From Sphingomonas sp. OV641 (GTDB lineage: Bacteria; Pseudomonadota; Alphaproteobacteria; Sphingomonadales; Sphingomonadaceae), in assembly GCF_900109205.1 (NCBI RefSeq), contig NZ_FNZB01000001.1, forward strand, positions 2,046,001 through 2,110,000: a DNA stretch of 64,000 bases, written 5' to 3'. This document shows positions 6,870-15,544 of the stretch, one piece after another (the stretch's first letter is position 1; every line of letters begins with the position of its first letter). The notes beneath the pieces are model-generated. The model did not search any database. It saw only the letters and a list, made by a program, of their open reading frames with translations, and was not told the DNA's origin. Made by a program: the position numbers and the translations under genes.

Positions 6870-8114
6870 ATGTCCTTCTACACTTCGCTTTCCGGTCTTC
6901 AGGCTGCGCAGACCGACATGTCGACCATCTCGCACAACCTCGCCAACGTCTCGACCAACGGATTCAAGAAGAGCCGCAGCGAGTTCACCGACATCATGGC
7001 GTCTAACTTCACCAGCGATCCGCGCCGGCTGGTCGGGTCGGGCGCGGCACTGGCGCAGAACAAGCAGATGTTCGGCGCGGGCAGCCTCGTTACCACCGGC
7101 TCGTCTCTCGACCTGGCGGTGGCCGGTGACGGCTTCTTCGCGGTGAAGACGACGGCCGCCGGCGGCAGCACGACCGCTTATACGCGCAACGGCAGCTTCG
7201 GCGTCGACACGAACCGCTACATCACCGACGCGCAGGGCAGCCGCCTCCAGGCCTTCGCGGTCGAGACGGACGGCACCGTTCCGGGCGCCGGCACGCTGAT
7301 CGACGTCCGCGTGCCGATGACCAGCGGCACGGCCACCGCGACCGGCAGCGTCACGTTGAAGGCCAATCTCAACAGCGGCGCGGCCGCTTCGGAAGCGGAA
7401 TTCAGCCGCACCAATCCGGCGAGCTATGCCAGCGCGACCAGCACCACCATCTATGACGCGGCCGGCAATTCGCAGACGCTGACGAACTATTTCGTCCGCA
7501 AGGAGCCGAGCGATGCGGCCAGCACCGCCAGCGAATGGACCGTGCACAGCTTCGTCGGCGACGTCGAGATGAACGAGGGCGGCACGGACATCGCCTTTGA
7601 CGCGGACGGCAATCTGCTGGGCAGCGCGACCCTGACGCTCGCCTTCCCTGACGCGGGCGACACAACGCGCGCGCCGATCAGCTTCGACCTGACCGGTTCC
7701 ACCGCCACCAAACAGGCGTTCAACGTCACCTCTCGTTCGCAGGATGGCACCGCGCTGGGTGAGTTCGCAGGCATCACGGTGGACAGTGCCGGCATCATCA
7801 CCGCCAGCTATTCGAACGGTGATGCGGTGAAGCTGGGCAAGGTCGCGCTGGCGAACTTCGTCAACCCGACCGGCCTGCGCCAGAACGGCGGCCAATATTG
7901 GAGCTCCACCGGCCTGTCCGGCACCGCCACCATGGGCGCGGCGAACGAGAACGGCTTCGGCAAGCTGATGTCCGGCACGATCGAGGGATCGAACGTCGAC
8001 ATCACCGAGGAACTGGTCGAGCTGATCGCTGCGCAGCGCAACTTCCAGGCGAATGCCAAGGCGCTCGATACCTCAAGCCAGATCTCGCAGACGATCTTCA
8101 ACATCCGCGCGTGA
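6870..8114 (+). CDS. flgE: Flagellar hook protein FlgE
   Basis: FlgE polymerises into the flexible hook. The 414-residue protein starts MSFYTSLSGLQAAQTDMSTI, followed by SHNLANVSTNGFKKSRSEF, the family's N-terminal helix. It ends with the C-terminal helix LVELIAAQRNFQANAKALDT. The middle part holds the variable surface domains. A ribosome-binding site (CAGGAG) precedes the ATG. A 116-bp spacer with an inverted repeat follows before flgF, so FlgE may be regulated apart from the distal rod genes. Confidence 0.97.
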   Translation: MSFYTSLSGLQAAQTDMSTISHNLANVSTNGFKKSRSEFTDIMASNFTSDPRRLVGSGAALAQNKQMFGAGSLVTTGSSLDLAVAGDGFFAVKTTAAGGSTTAYTRNGSFGVDTNRYITDAQGSRLQAFAVETDGTVPGAGTLIDVRVPMTSGTATATGSVTLKANLNSGAAASEAEFSRTNPASYASATSTTIYDAAGNSQTLTNYFVRKEPSDAASTASEWTVHSFVGDVEMNEGGTDIAFDADGNLLGSATLTLAFPDAGDTTRAPISFDLTGSTATKQAFNVTSRSQDGTALGEFAGITVDSAGIITASYSNGDAVKLGKVALANFVNPTGLRQNGGQYWSSTGLSGTATMGAANENGFGKLMSGTIEGSNVDITEELVELIAAQRNFQANAKALDTSSQISQTIFNIRA

Positions 8115-8138
8115 TTCTGGCCTGACTCTTGCTCTTCC

Positions 8139-8204
8139 CCGTTCGGACTGAGCCTGTCGAAGCCCGTGTGCCGCCGGCACGCCCTTCGACAAGCTCAGGA
8201 TGGA
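8139..8204. repeat. Inverted-repeat element between flgE and flgF
   Basis: The left arm (8139-8167) contains GTTCGGACTGAGCCTGTCGA and the right arm (8179-8204) contains CCTTCGACAAGCTCAG; they are imperfect reverse complements with a short loop. At least five related copies occur in intergenic gaps of this window. It could fold in the mRNA and act as an attenuator or stabiliser of flgE mRNA. Confidence 0.75.
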
Positions 8205-8230
8205 CGCAGGAAGGATCGAGGACCGAGTAA

Positions 8231-8983
8231 ATGGACAAGCTGGTCTATACGGCGGCGACGGGCCTCAAGGCGCACATGGCGGCGCAGGCCGCGATCGCCA
8301 ACAACATGGCGAACGCGTCCACCACCGGCTTCCGCGCCGATCGTGTGGTTTTCGATCGTATCGAGCTGAAGGGTGGCGGCGCGCGGTTCGACGCGCGCGC
8401 GCCGGCGGCGCAGGAAGTGACGGACGCCGACCGCAGCGTCGGCGCGATGATCCAGACCGGCCGCAACCTCGACGTTGCGCTGACCGACAGCGATACTTGG
8501 CTCACCGTGCAGTCGCCGGACGGAACGGAGGCCTATACCCGGCGCGGCGACCTCACCGTTACCGCATCGGGCACGCTGCAGACGGGCGACGGCTATCTGG
8601 TGATGGGCTCCGGCGGCCCGATCACCATCCCGCCCTATAGCTCGCTGTCGATTGGATCGGATGGGTCCATCTCCATCGTTCCGCAGGGCGGCTCTGCCAC
8701 CGACACAACCGTGGTCGACAAGCTGAAGCTCGTCTCGGATCGGGGGTCTTCGACGGTGAAGGGCCTCGACAATCTGATGCACGTACGCGGTGGCGGTGTG
8801 CTGCCGGAGAACATGGACGCCAAGATCGCGTCCGGCACGCTCGAAGAGAGCAACGTCAACATGACTCAGGTGCTGGTCGACATGATCGAGAACCAGCGAA
8901 GCTACGAGGTCCAGGCCAACCTGCTGAAGGAGGCCAAGACCATGGACGAAGGCGCCGCCTCCGTCATGCGGATGCCGGGGTAA
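8231..8983 (+). CDS. flgF: Flagellar rod protein FlgF
   Basis: FlgF is a minor distal-side rod subunit. The 250-residue protein starts MDKLVYTAATGLKAHMAAQA and has IANNMANASTTGFRADRVVF, then the flagellar hook-basal-body core (LDVALTDSDTWLTVQSPDG). It ends with LVDMIENQRSYEVQANLLKE. The length is normal. The gene lies between two inverted-repeat elements. Confidence 0.95.
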   Translation: MDKLVYTAATGLKAHMAAQAAIANNMANASTTGFRADRVVFDRIELKGGGARFDARAPAAQEVTDADRSVGAMIQTGRNLDVALTDSDTWLTVQSPDGTEAYTRRGDLTVTASGTLQTGDGYLVMGSGGPITIPPYSSLSIGSDGSISIVPQGGSATDTTVVDKLKLVSDRGSSTVKGLDNLMHVRGGGVLPENMDAKIASGTLEESNVNMTQVLVDMIENQRSYEVQANLLKEAKTMDEGAASVMRMPG

Positions 8984-8993
8984 TCGATAACCA

Positions 8994-9077
8994 CCGTTCG
9001 TGCTGAGCCTGTCGAAGCACGTGCGCCACGATCACGCCCGCCCAGAACATGCACTTCGACAAGCTCAGTGCGAACGG
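8994..9077. repeat. Inverted-repeat element between flgF and flgG
   Basis: The arms at 8994-9020 (CCGTTCGTGCTGAGCCTGTC and on) and 9051-9077 (GCACTTCGACAAGCTCAGTG and on) are near-perfect reverse complements separated by 30 bp. This is the best-preserved copy of the family in the window. Confidence 0.8.
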
Positions 9078-9095
9078 ATTGAGGGATAGAACGCC

Positions 9096-9884
9096 ATGAC
9101 CACCGCCGCCATGCACATCGCGCGCACCGGGCTCGACGCCCAGGATACGCGCATGCGGGTGATCTCGAACAACCTCGCGAACGTGAACACCACGGGGTAC
9201 AAGCGTGATCGCGCCTCGTTCGAGACGCTGAGCTATCAGGTGATCACCGCCCCGGGTGCGCAGTCGACACAGGAAACGAAATACGCCACCGGCCTGAACC
9301 TGGGCACCGGCGTGCGCGTGCAGAGCAATGCGCGGATCGACACGCAGGGGTCGCTCAACACGACCGGCAACAGCCTCGACATGGCGCTGGACGGCGACGG
9401 CTATTTCCAGGTGCAGCTGCCGGGCGGCCAGCTTGGCTATACCCGCGCCGGCAATTTCTCGCGCTCGCCCGAGGGCCTGCTGATCACCAGCGAGGGGTAT
9501 CAGGTGATGCCGGGCATCAACGTGCCCGAGAACGCCACCGCGATCACCATCGGAATGGACGGCACCGTCTCCGCGACCATCCCGGGTCAGGCGGAAGCAT
9601 CCAACCTCGGCCAGATCCAGGTGGCGAGCTTCCCCAACACCGCCGGCCTCCAGTCGATCGGCGACAATTACCTGGTCGAGACCGCCGCGTCGGGCACCGC
9701 CAACATGGGCGTGCCGGGCGAGGACGGGCGCGGCAAGATCCGCCAGGGCATGCTGGAGGCGTCGAACGTCAACGTCGTCGAAGAGCTGGTCGACATGATC
9801 GAGACGCAGCGCGCTTATGAGGTCAATTCCAAGATGATCTCGGCGACCGACGACATGCTCAAATACGTCAACCAGAACATCTGA
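9096..9884 (+). CDS. flgG: Flagellar distal rod protein FlgG
   Basis: FlgG forms the distal rod. The 262-residue protein begins MTTAAMHIARTGLDAQDTRM and contains VISNNLANVNTTGYKRDRA, the typical DLGTGVRVQ-like segment (NLGTGVRVQSNARIDTQGSL) and the C-terminal LVDMIETQRAYEVNSKMISA. The length matches other FlgG proteins. Its stop codon overlaps the first start codon of flgH (TGATG). Confidence 0.97.
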   Translation: MTTAAMHIARTGLDAQDTRMRVISNNLANVNTTGYKRDRASFETLSYQVITAPGAQSTQETKYATGLNLGTGVRVQSNARIDTQGSLNTTGNSLDMALDGDGYFQVQLPGGQLGYTRAGNFSRSPEGLLITSEGYQVMPGINVPENATAITIGMDGTVSATIPGQAEASNLGQIQVASFPNTAGLQSIGDNYLVETAASGTANMGVPGEDGRGKIRQGMLEASNVNVVEELVDMIETQRAYEVNSKMISATDDMLKYVNQNI

Positions 9885-10573
9885 TGACGGATCGAACGAT
9901 GCGTGTTCTCGCTCTTGGCGCGGTGGCGCTGCTGGTCTCGGCACCGGCGCAGGCTGGGCTGTTCGGCAAGAAGAAGCCGGCGGAGGATTTCACCGCCGTG
10001 CATCCTCTGCCCGTTGCCGCGCCCGCCCCGGCACCGGCAACCGGTGCGATCTTTCAGGTGGCGGACGGCTATGCCGCGCTGCACGAGGGCTGGCGCGCGC
10101 GGCGCGTCGGCGATCCGCTGACCATTGTGCTGGTGGAGCGCACCGCGGCGTCCAAATCCTCGACCTCCAAGCTCGATTCGGGCGGCGGCTTCGGCCTTAC
10201 CCCGCCGACCACGGGCCCGCTCAACCTGTTCAACACCACCGACGCCAGCGCCAGCGGCACCCGCAACTTCAACGGCACGGGCACCGCCGGCCAGGCCAAT
10301 TCGCTCTCGGGCGAGATCTCGGTCACGGTGGCGCAGGTCTATCCCAACGGCACCATGCTGGTGCAGGGCCAGAAGCGCGTGACGCTGAATCGCGGCGACG
10401 AGTTCATCCAGATCAAGGGCCTGGTGCGCACTGCCGATGTCGACCGCGACAATCGCGTGCTCTCCACCCGCGTCGCCGATGCGCAGATCGCCTATACCGG
10501 AAAGGGCGACGTCGCCCGCGCCGGACGGCAGGGCTGGCTCAGCCGCTTCTTTCAGGTGGTGAGCCCGTTTTGA
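9884..10573 (+). CDS. flgH: Flagellar L-ring protein FlgH without a lipobox cysteine
   Basis: FlgH forms the outer-membrane L-ring around the rod. The 229-residue protein has the family core (VGDPLTIVLVERTAASKSS, then VYPNGTMLVQGQKRVTLNRG and RTADVDRDNRVLSTRVADAQ). Most FlgH proteins are lipoproteins. Here the signal peptide (MRVLALGAVALLVSAPAQA) is followed by GLFGKKK, and there is no Cys in the whole protein. The first ATG overlaps the flgG stop; the ATG at 9899, which starts directly at the signal peptide, may be the real start. Confidence 0.93.
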   Translation: MTDRTMRVLALGAVALLVSAPAQAGLFGKKKPAEDFTAVHPLPVAAPAPAPATGAIFQVADGYAALHEGWRARRVGDPLTIVLVERTAASKSSTSKLDSGGGFGLTPPTTGPLNLFNTTDASASGTRNFNGTGTAGQANSLSGEISVTVAQVYPNGTMLVQGQKRVTLNRGDEFIQIKGLVRTADVDRDNRVLSTRVADAQIAYTGKGDVARAGRQGWLSRFFQVVSPF

Positions 10574-10596
10574 TGGCCCGCCCGCGCCTCTCCTCT

Positions 10597-10679
10597 CCCG
10601 TCCGTGCCGAGCTTGTCGAAGGACGTGTCACGGGCGCTGGTGTCTGGAGCACGGGCTTCGACAGGCTCAACCCGAACGG
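10597..10679. repeat. Inverted-repeat element, first of a tandem pair between flgH and flgI
   Basis: Left arm 10597-10627 contains GCCGAGCTTGTCGAAGGACG and right arm 10650-10679 contains GGGCTTCGACAGGCTCAACC. The arms are imperfect reverse complements. Confidence 0.75.
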
Positions 10680-10701
10680 AGGGGGGCGCCGGAACTCCTC
10701 C

Positions 10702-10784
10702 CCCGTTCGTCCTGAGCTTGTCGAAGGACGTGCCACGTGGGCTGACGCCCGGGGCACGAGCTTTGACTGGCTCAGCCCGAACGG
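10702..10784. repeat. Inverted-repeat element, second of a tandem pair between flgH and flgI
   Basis: Left arm 10702-10732 contains CCTGAGCTTGTCGAAGGACG and right arm 10755-10784 contains ACGAGCTTTGACTGGCTCAG. Together with the preceding element it fills most of the 277-bp gap before flgI. Confidence 0.75.
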
Positions 10785-10850
10785 GGGATGGGGTATGGCA
10801 AAGGCATCCACTTATCCCGCATTAACCACGCCTCCGCTAGCCCGAGCATC

Positions 10851-11951
10851 ATGACCATGATCCGCACCCTTCTCGCCTGCATCGCCGCGCTCCTCGTCGC
10901 GACGCCCGCCGCGGCCGACCGGATCAAGGATCTCGGCGGCTTCCAGGGCATCCGATCGAACCAGCTGACCGGCTATGGCGTGGTCGTCGGGCTGCCCGGC
11001 ACGGGCGACGACAATCTCGAATATACCGTGCAGTCGATGAAGGCGGTCGCCTCGCGCTTCGGCCTCCAGCCGCCGCCCAATGCGAACCAGGGTTTGAAGA
11101 ATGCCGCGGTGGTGATGATCACCGCGGAACTCCCGGCATTCGCTAAGCCCGGCCAGCGGATCGACATCACCGTTTCCTCGATGGGCAAGGCCAAGTCGCT
11201 GCGTGGCGGCAGCCTCATCATGGCCCCGCTGCTCGGCGCGGACGGGCAGATCTACGCCATGGCGCAGGGTAATCTGGCCGTCGGCGGTCTCGGTGCCGAG
11301 GGAAAGGACGGCTCGCAGATCGTCGTGAACACGCCGTCGACCGGCCGTATCCCGGAAGGCGCGACGGTGGAGCGCGCAGTGGCGACCGGTTTCGCCGATT
11401 CGCCGAACCTCACCTTCAATCTCCAGCGCGCCGACTTCACCACGGCGCAGAACGTTGCAGCCGCGATCAACCAGAAGCTTGGATTTGGCGTGGCGCAGGC
11501 AGTGGACGCGGTGTCAGTCGCGGTACGTGCGCCGATGGGCGCGGACGTGCGCGCCACGCTGATGTCGACGATCGAGAACCTCGACGTCGTCTCTGCCGAG
11601 CCGCCCGCCAAGGTGATCGTCAACGCGCGCTCAGGCACCGTGGTCATCAATTCCGCGGTGCGCGTCGGCCCTGCCGCCGTCACCCACGGCAAGCTCACCG
11701 TCCGCATCGACGAGAACCAGCGCATCAGCCAGCCGGCTCCCTTCAGCCAGGGCCAGACCGCAATGGAGCGCAAGTCCGGCGTCAATGTCGAGGAGGAAAA
11801 CCGCCCGATGTTCCTGCTCGCCCCCGGGCCGAAGCTGGCCGATATCGTCAAGGCGGTGAACGCCATCGGCGCCTCGCCGGCCGATCTGGTCGCCATCCTC
11901 GAGGCGCTGAAGGAAGCCGGGGCGCTGAAGGCGGAGTTAATCGTCCTGTGA
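10851..11951 (+). CDS. flgI: Flagellar P-ring protein FlgI
   Basis: FlgI assembles the periplasmic P-ring with help from FlgA. The 366-residue protein has a Sec signal peptide (MIRTLLACIAALLVATPAAA) and then the family start DRIKDLGGFQGIRSNQLTGY followed by GVVVGLPGTGDDN. The C-terminus VKAVNAIGASPADLVAILEA is also conserved. I chose the ATG at 10851; one at 10857 is equally possible, and longer frames add residues with no signal-peptide logic. The stop overlaps the flgJ start (GTGA). Confidence 0.96.
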   Translation: MTMIRTLLACIAALLVATPAAADRIKDLGGFQGIRSNQLTGYGVVVGLPGTGDDNLEYTVQSMKAVASRFGLQPPPNANQGLKNAAVVMITAELPAFAKPGQRIDITVSSMGKAKSLRGGSLIMAPLLGADGQIYAMAQGNLAVGGLGAEGKDGSQIVVNTPSTGRIPEGATVERAVATGFADSPNLTFNLQRADFTTAQNVAAAINQKLGFGVAQAVDAVSVAVRAPMGADVRATLMSTIENLDVVSAEPPAKVIVNARSGTVVINSAVRVGPAAVTHGKLTVRIDENQRISQPAPFSQGQTAMERKSGVNVEEENRPMFLLAPGPKLADIVKAVNAIGASPADLVAILEALKEAGALKAELIVL

Positions 11952-12355
11952 GCACCATCACTCCAGCCACCGCCCCCGCCTCCATTTCCGGCGCGACAGG
12001 CCTCGACACTGGTCTGAAACGCACCGCAACGAAGGAAAACCTCGCCGCCGCCGGACAGCAGTTCGAAGCGGTCTTCACGTCCATGATGCTGAAGTCGATG
12101 CGGCAGGCGAAGCTTGCCGAGCCATTGTTCGACAGCCAGGCGATAGACACGTTCCGCGACATGCAGGACCAGAAACTGGTGCAGCAGATGGCGCAGCACA
12201 CGCCGCTCGGCATCGGCAAGGCGATGACCGAGTTCCTGTCGCGTGCCTTATCCGCCACACCGCCGGAAAATTCGACCTCCAGCCCGGCAAGCGGGGAACC
12301 GGCCGGCATTTCTCAATCCGACCTTAACCAGACGGCGGGCATCAAGCCCGCGTGA
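11948..12355 (+). CDS. flgJ: FlgJ rod-binding (rod-capping) protein, single domain
   Basis: This is the rod-binding domain of FlgJ alone (135 residues). It is recognisable by GQQFEAVFTSMMLKSMRQAK, DTFRDMQDQKLVQQMA and GIGKAMTEFL. Enteric FlgJ has a C-terminal glucosaminidase domain, which is absent here. The tail (about 35 residues) is Ser/Pro/Thr-rich. A GTG start overlaps the flgI stop by 4 nt, and its own stop overlaps the flgK GTG start by 4 nt, so flgI-J-K are translationally coupled. Confidence 0.93.
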   Translation: MSTITPATAPASISGATGLDTGLKRTATKENLAAAGQQFEAVFTSMMLKSMRQAKLAEPLFDSQAIDTFRDMQDQKLVQQMAQHTPLGIGKAMTEFLSRALSATPPENSTSSPASGEPAGISQSDLNQTAGIKPA

Positions 12356-13689
12356 GCGACCTTCTTTCCATCGGCGCGTCAGGCGTACGCGCGAATCAGG
12401 CTGGCCTGGCCGCGGTGTCCGAGAACATCGCGAATGCCGGGGTGTCCGGCTATTCGCGGCGCACGATCGAAACCAGCGAAGTGGTCAGCATCAGTGCCCG
12501 CACGGGCCTGACGACCGGCCATGGCGTGTTCGTGACCGGGGTCACCCGCGCTGCGGACCAGTTCAAGGCGGCCGCGGTGCGCTCCGCCGGTGCCGATCTC
12601 GCCCGAACGGAAGCAGGCGGCGTATGGCTGGACCGGATCCAGTCTTCGCTGACCGGCTCGGCACTCGACACCCGCCTCACCGCCTTTTTCAATGCCGCCA
12701 AGGGCGTGGCGGCCGATCCCACCGCGACTGCGCCGCGGGCGGTCATGCTGGAACAGGCACAGGCGCTCGCCGCCGCCTTCACCTCGACCGGCGCCGCGCT
12801 CGCCACCGCAACCAGCGAGCTCGACGCGACGGCCGATCAGGCAGTGGCCGATCTCAACGGTTTGTCCGCCGCCCTGGCAAAGGTGAACGACGGGCTTGGT
12901 CGCGCGCCGCCGAACTCTACCGGTGCTGCCAACCTGGCCGATCAGCGCGACGAGATATTGGAGCGTATGAGCGCGCTGGTCGATGTCTCCGCCAGCTTCG
13001 ACGCGGCCGGCCGCGCCACCGTTCGGGCCGGGATCGGCACCGGCGCGGTGCTCGTCAGCGGGACGCAGGCGTCGACGGTAAGCTACGCCCGCAATGCGGA
13101 AGGCGCGGTCTCGATCGCGGTGCAAAGCGGCGCCGACGTCGCGATCCTCGCACCAGGGGGCGGAGCGATCGGCGGGATTGTCGACGGCGCGCAGCGGATC
13201 GCCGCCGCGCGCACCGAACTGGCCGAGATGGCGACCGCCTTTGTCGCCGGGGTGAATGGTGTTCAGGCCGGGGGGCAGACGCTGGACGGGGCTGCGGGAC
13301 AGCCGCTGTTCGCCGTCGGCGCCTCGCCCACCGATATCAGCGTTGCCATGACCGATCCGCGCGGCATCGCAGCGGCCGCGCCGGGCGAAGGCAATCGCGG
13401 CAACGGCAACATGGCCGCGCTCGAAAGCCTGCGCAGCAGCGCTGGCTTCGAAAGCGGGTTGAGCAACATGGTATCGAGCAACGCCGCCGCCATTCAGGCG
13501 CGCGGCGTGGTTGCCGATGCCCAGTCGGCCATCCACGACAGCGCGATCACCGCGCGCGATGCCATCTCCGGTGTCGACCTGGATCGCGAGGCGGTCGACC
13601 TGCTGCGGTTCCAGCAAGCCTATCAGGCGTCGAGCCGGGTCATTTCGATTGCCCGTGATACCTTCCAGACCCTGCTGGATATCGGCTGA
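12352..13689 (+). CDS. flgK: Hook-filament junction protein FlgK (HAP1)
   Basis: FlgK joins the hook to the filament. The 445-residue protein is shorter than the enteric form (about 550) but has both terminal helices: LLSIGASGVRANQAGLAAVS and ENIANAGVSGYSRR at the N-terminus, VDLLRFQQAYQASSRVISIA at the C-terminus. The shorter middle suggests a smaller surface domain. The GTG start overlaps flgJ. FlgN (2701-3012) is the expected chaperone. Confidence 0.95.
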   Translation: MSDLLSIGASGVRANQAGLAAVSENIANAGVSGYSRRTIETSEVVSISARTGLTTGHGVFVTGVTRAADQFKAAAVRSAGADLARTEAGGVWLDRIQSSLTGSALDTRLTAFFNAAKGVAADPTATAPRAVMLEQAQALAAAFTSTGAALATATSELDATADQAVADLNGLSAALAKVNDGLGRAPPNSTGAANLADQRDEILERMSALVDVSASFDAAGRATVRAGIGTGAVLVSGTQASTVSYARNAEGAVSIAVQSGADVAILAPGGGAIGGIVDGAQRIAAARTELAEMATAFVAGVNGVQAGGQTLDGAAGQPLFAVGASPTDISVAMTDPRGIAAAAPGEGNRGNGNMAALESLRSSAGFESGLSNMVSSNAAAIQARGVVADAQSAIHDSAITARDAISGVDLDREAVDLLRFQQAYQASSRVISIARDTFQTLLDIG

Positions 13690-14582
13690 TGAGCGCCAAT
13701 CTCTCTACCAATCTGTTCTACAACCGCTCCACCGCGTCGATGCAGAAGCTGCAGGCGCAGTTCGACCGGCTGAACGAACAGGTGTCCACCGGCAAGAAGC
13801 TGCTGGCCCCGTCGGACGACAGCGTCGGCTATCAACGGCTGCAAGTGATCAACCGCGCCAACGCCGATGGCGTTCAGGACGCGGCCAATGTCCAGCTCGC
13901 GCAAGCGACGCTGCAACAGGCCGGTACCAGCCTGTCGCAGATCGCCCAGCAGTTGCAGCGCGCGTCGGAACTGGTGATCCAGGGCAAGACGGGCACGAAC
14001 TCCGCCTCCGCGCAGGAAGCGATCGCTACCGAGCTGGAGGGCATTCTTCAATCGGTCGTCTCGCTGGCGAACGGCAAGGATGCCCGTGGCATGCCGCTGT
14101 TCGGCGGCAAGGATGACGCTGCTGCCGTAACGGCGGGCGCGGGCGGCACGCTCGCTTTTGCCGAGGGCAAGGCACCGGCGGTGCCGATCGGGGATGGCCA
14201 AAGTGTTGAGGTCACCGTCAACGCCGGTGATTTCCTGGCGGTGAAGGACGGCGGCGATCTCGGCAGCGCCATCGCGGCCATGGTGGCCGCGCTCCGCGCC
14301 GGCGAGGCACTGCCGGAAAGTGCCGCCGATACGCTGGCGACCGTTAGCGATCAGGTGACGGCGACACAGGCGTCGCTAGGCGCGCGCGAGGTGCGGGTCG
14401 ATCTTCAGGCGGCGCAGATCAAATCGGCCGCTGATGATCGCGAGATCACGCGATCGGGGATCGAGGATGCCGATCCGACGGAGACGATCGTCGAACTGCA
14501 AAAGACCATGACGGTCCTGCAGGCGACTCAGGCAAGCTTTTCCAAACTCTCCAGCCTTTCGCTGTTCGATTATCTTAGATGA
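13689..14582 (+). CDS. flgL: Hook-filament junction protein FlgL (HAP3)
   Basis: FlgL is the second hook-filament junction protein and has flagellin-like ends. The 297-residue protein starts with NLFYNRSTASMQKLQAQFDR, then LNEQVSTGKKLLAPSDDS, the classic FlgL/flagellin N-terminal helix. It ends with ETIVELQKTMTVLQATQASF. Its ATG overlaps the flgK stop (TGATG). It closes the rod/hook operon; the next gene, motA, has its own candidate promoter. Confidence 0.95.
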   Translation: MSANLSTNLFYNRSTASMQKLQAQFDRLNEQVSTGKKLLAPSDDSVGYQRLQVINRANADGVQDAANVQLAQATLQQAGTSLSQIAQQLQRASELVIQGKTGTNSASAQEAIATELEGILQSVVSLANGKDARGMPLFGGKDDAAAVTAGAGGTLAFAEGKAPAVPIGDGQSVEVTVNAGDFLAVKDGGDLGSAIAAMVAALRAGEALPESAADTLATVSDQVTATQASLGAREVRVDLQAAQIKSAADDREITRSGIEDADPTETIVELQKTMTVLQATQASFSKLSSLSLFDYLR

Positions 14583-14620
14583 TTGAGGGCCTTGCGAGGC
14601 GGTCCAGCCGAATTTTCCGG

Positions 14621-14647
14621 TAAAGAATCAGCCCAGTTGTCCGTTTA
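14621..14647 (+). promoter_or_regulatory. Candidate sigma-28 promoter of motA-motB
   Basis: The sequence is TAAA, 15 bases, TCCGTTTA, ending 33 nt before the motA ATG. It shares TAAAG, the 15-base spacer and CCGTTTA with the element upstream of flgM. Class-late control of stator genes by FliA is the norm in related systems. Confidence 0.65.
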
Positions 14648-14680
14648 ACATTTCGGATAACGCATCTCCCGGGGATTATC

Positions 14681-15544
14681 ATGTTCGCCGCCATCGGCCT
14701 CGTCGTACTCATTGCCATGGTCTTCGGCGGCTTTGCCTTCACGGGCGGTGCGCTTGGGCCGGTGCTGCACGCATTGCCTCACGAGATGCTGATCATCGGC
14801 GGCGCTGCAGTGGGCGCGCTGATCATCGGCAATTCCGGCAAGGAACTGAAGGCGATGGGCGGGGGTCTCGCCAAGGTCTTCAAGGGGCCGAAGTACAAGA
14901 AGCAGGATTATCTGGACGTCATCTTCCTGGTGTCCAAGCTGATGAAGATGCTGCGGATGGAAGGCCCGATCGCGCTCGAGCCGCATGTGGAAGATCCCAA
15001 ATCCTCTCCGGTTTTCGCCGAATATCCCCGTCTGGTGGCCGATCACACGCTGGTGAACCTGATCGCCGACACGCTTCGCCTGGTCGTCGTGTCCTCCGGC
15101 ACGCTGGACGTGCATGCGGTCGAGGACGTGATGGACAATGCCATCAAGACCCACCACCACGAGGTGGAAGGGCCGCACACCACCTTGTCCTCGTTGGCGG
15201 ATGCGCTGCCCGCACTCGGCATCGTCGCGGCGGTGCTTGGCGTGGTGAAGACCATGGGCTCGATCGATCAGCCGCCGTCGGTACTGGGCGGCATGATTGG
15301 CTCGGCTCTGGTCGGCACCTTCCTTGGCGTGCTGCTCGCCTATGGCATCGTCAGCCCGCTCGCCTCGCGTCTGAAGCAGGTGATCGATGCCGATGCGGCG
15401 ATCTATCACGTGGTGAAGCAGATCATCATCGCCTCGCTGCACGGGCACCCGCAGCCGCTGGTGATCGAGGCCGCTCGGTCGGGCATCGCTCACGTCAACC
15501 AGCCCGGCTTTGCCGAGGTGTTCGACGGGCTGAGGGGCAAGTAA
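14681..15544 (+). CDS. motA: Flagellar motor stator protein MotA
   Basis: MotA forms, with MotB, the ion channel that powers flagellar rotation. The 287-residue protein has four membrane segments: an N-terminal pair (MFAAIGLVVLIAMVFGGFAF; EMLIIGGAAVGALIIGNSG) and a C-terminal pair (ALPALGIVAAVLGVVKTMGS with its channel Pro; VLGGMIGSALVGTFLGVLLA). A cytoplasmic loop lies between them. It follows flgL after 98 bp with its own candidate sigma-28 promoter, and motB begins at the base after its stop. Confidence 0.97.
   Translation: MFAAIGLVVLIAMVFGGFAFTGGALGPVLHALPHEMLIIGGAAVGALIIGNSGKELKAMGGGLAKVFKGPKYKKQDYLDVIFLVSKLMKMLRMEGPIALEPHVEDPKSSPVFAEYPRLVADHTLVNLIADTLRLVVVSSGTLDVHAVEDVMDNAIKTHHHEVEGPHTTLSSLADALPALGIVAAVLGVVKTMGSIDQPPSVLGGMIGSALVGTFLGVLLAYGIVSPLASRLKQVIDADAAIYHVVKQIIIASLHGHPQPLVIEAARSGIAHVNQPGFAEVFDGLRGK

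Noticed and set aside
10597..10784. The tandem inverted repeats before flgI as a CRISPR-like array.
   Set aside because: There are only two units, the repeats are long imperfect palindromes and no cas gene is near.
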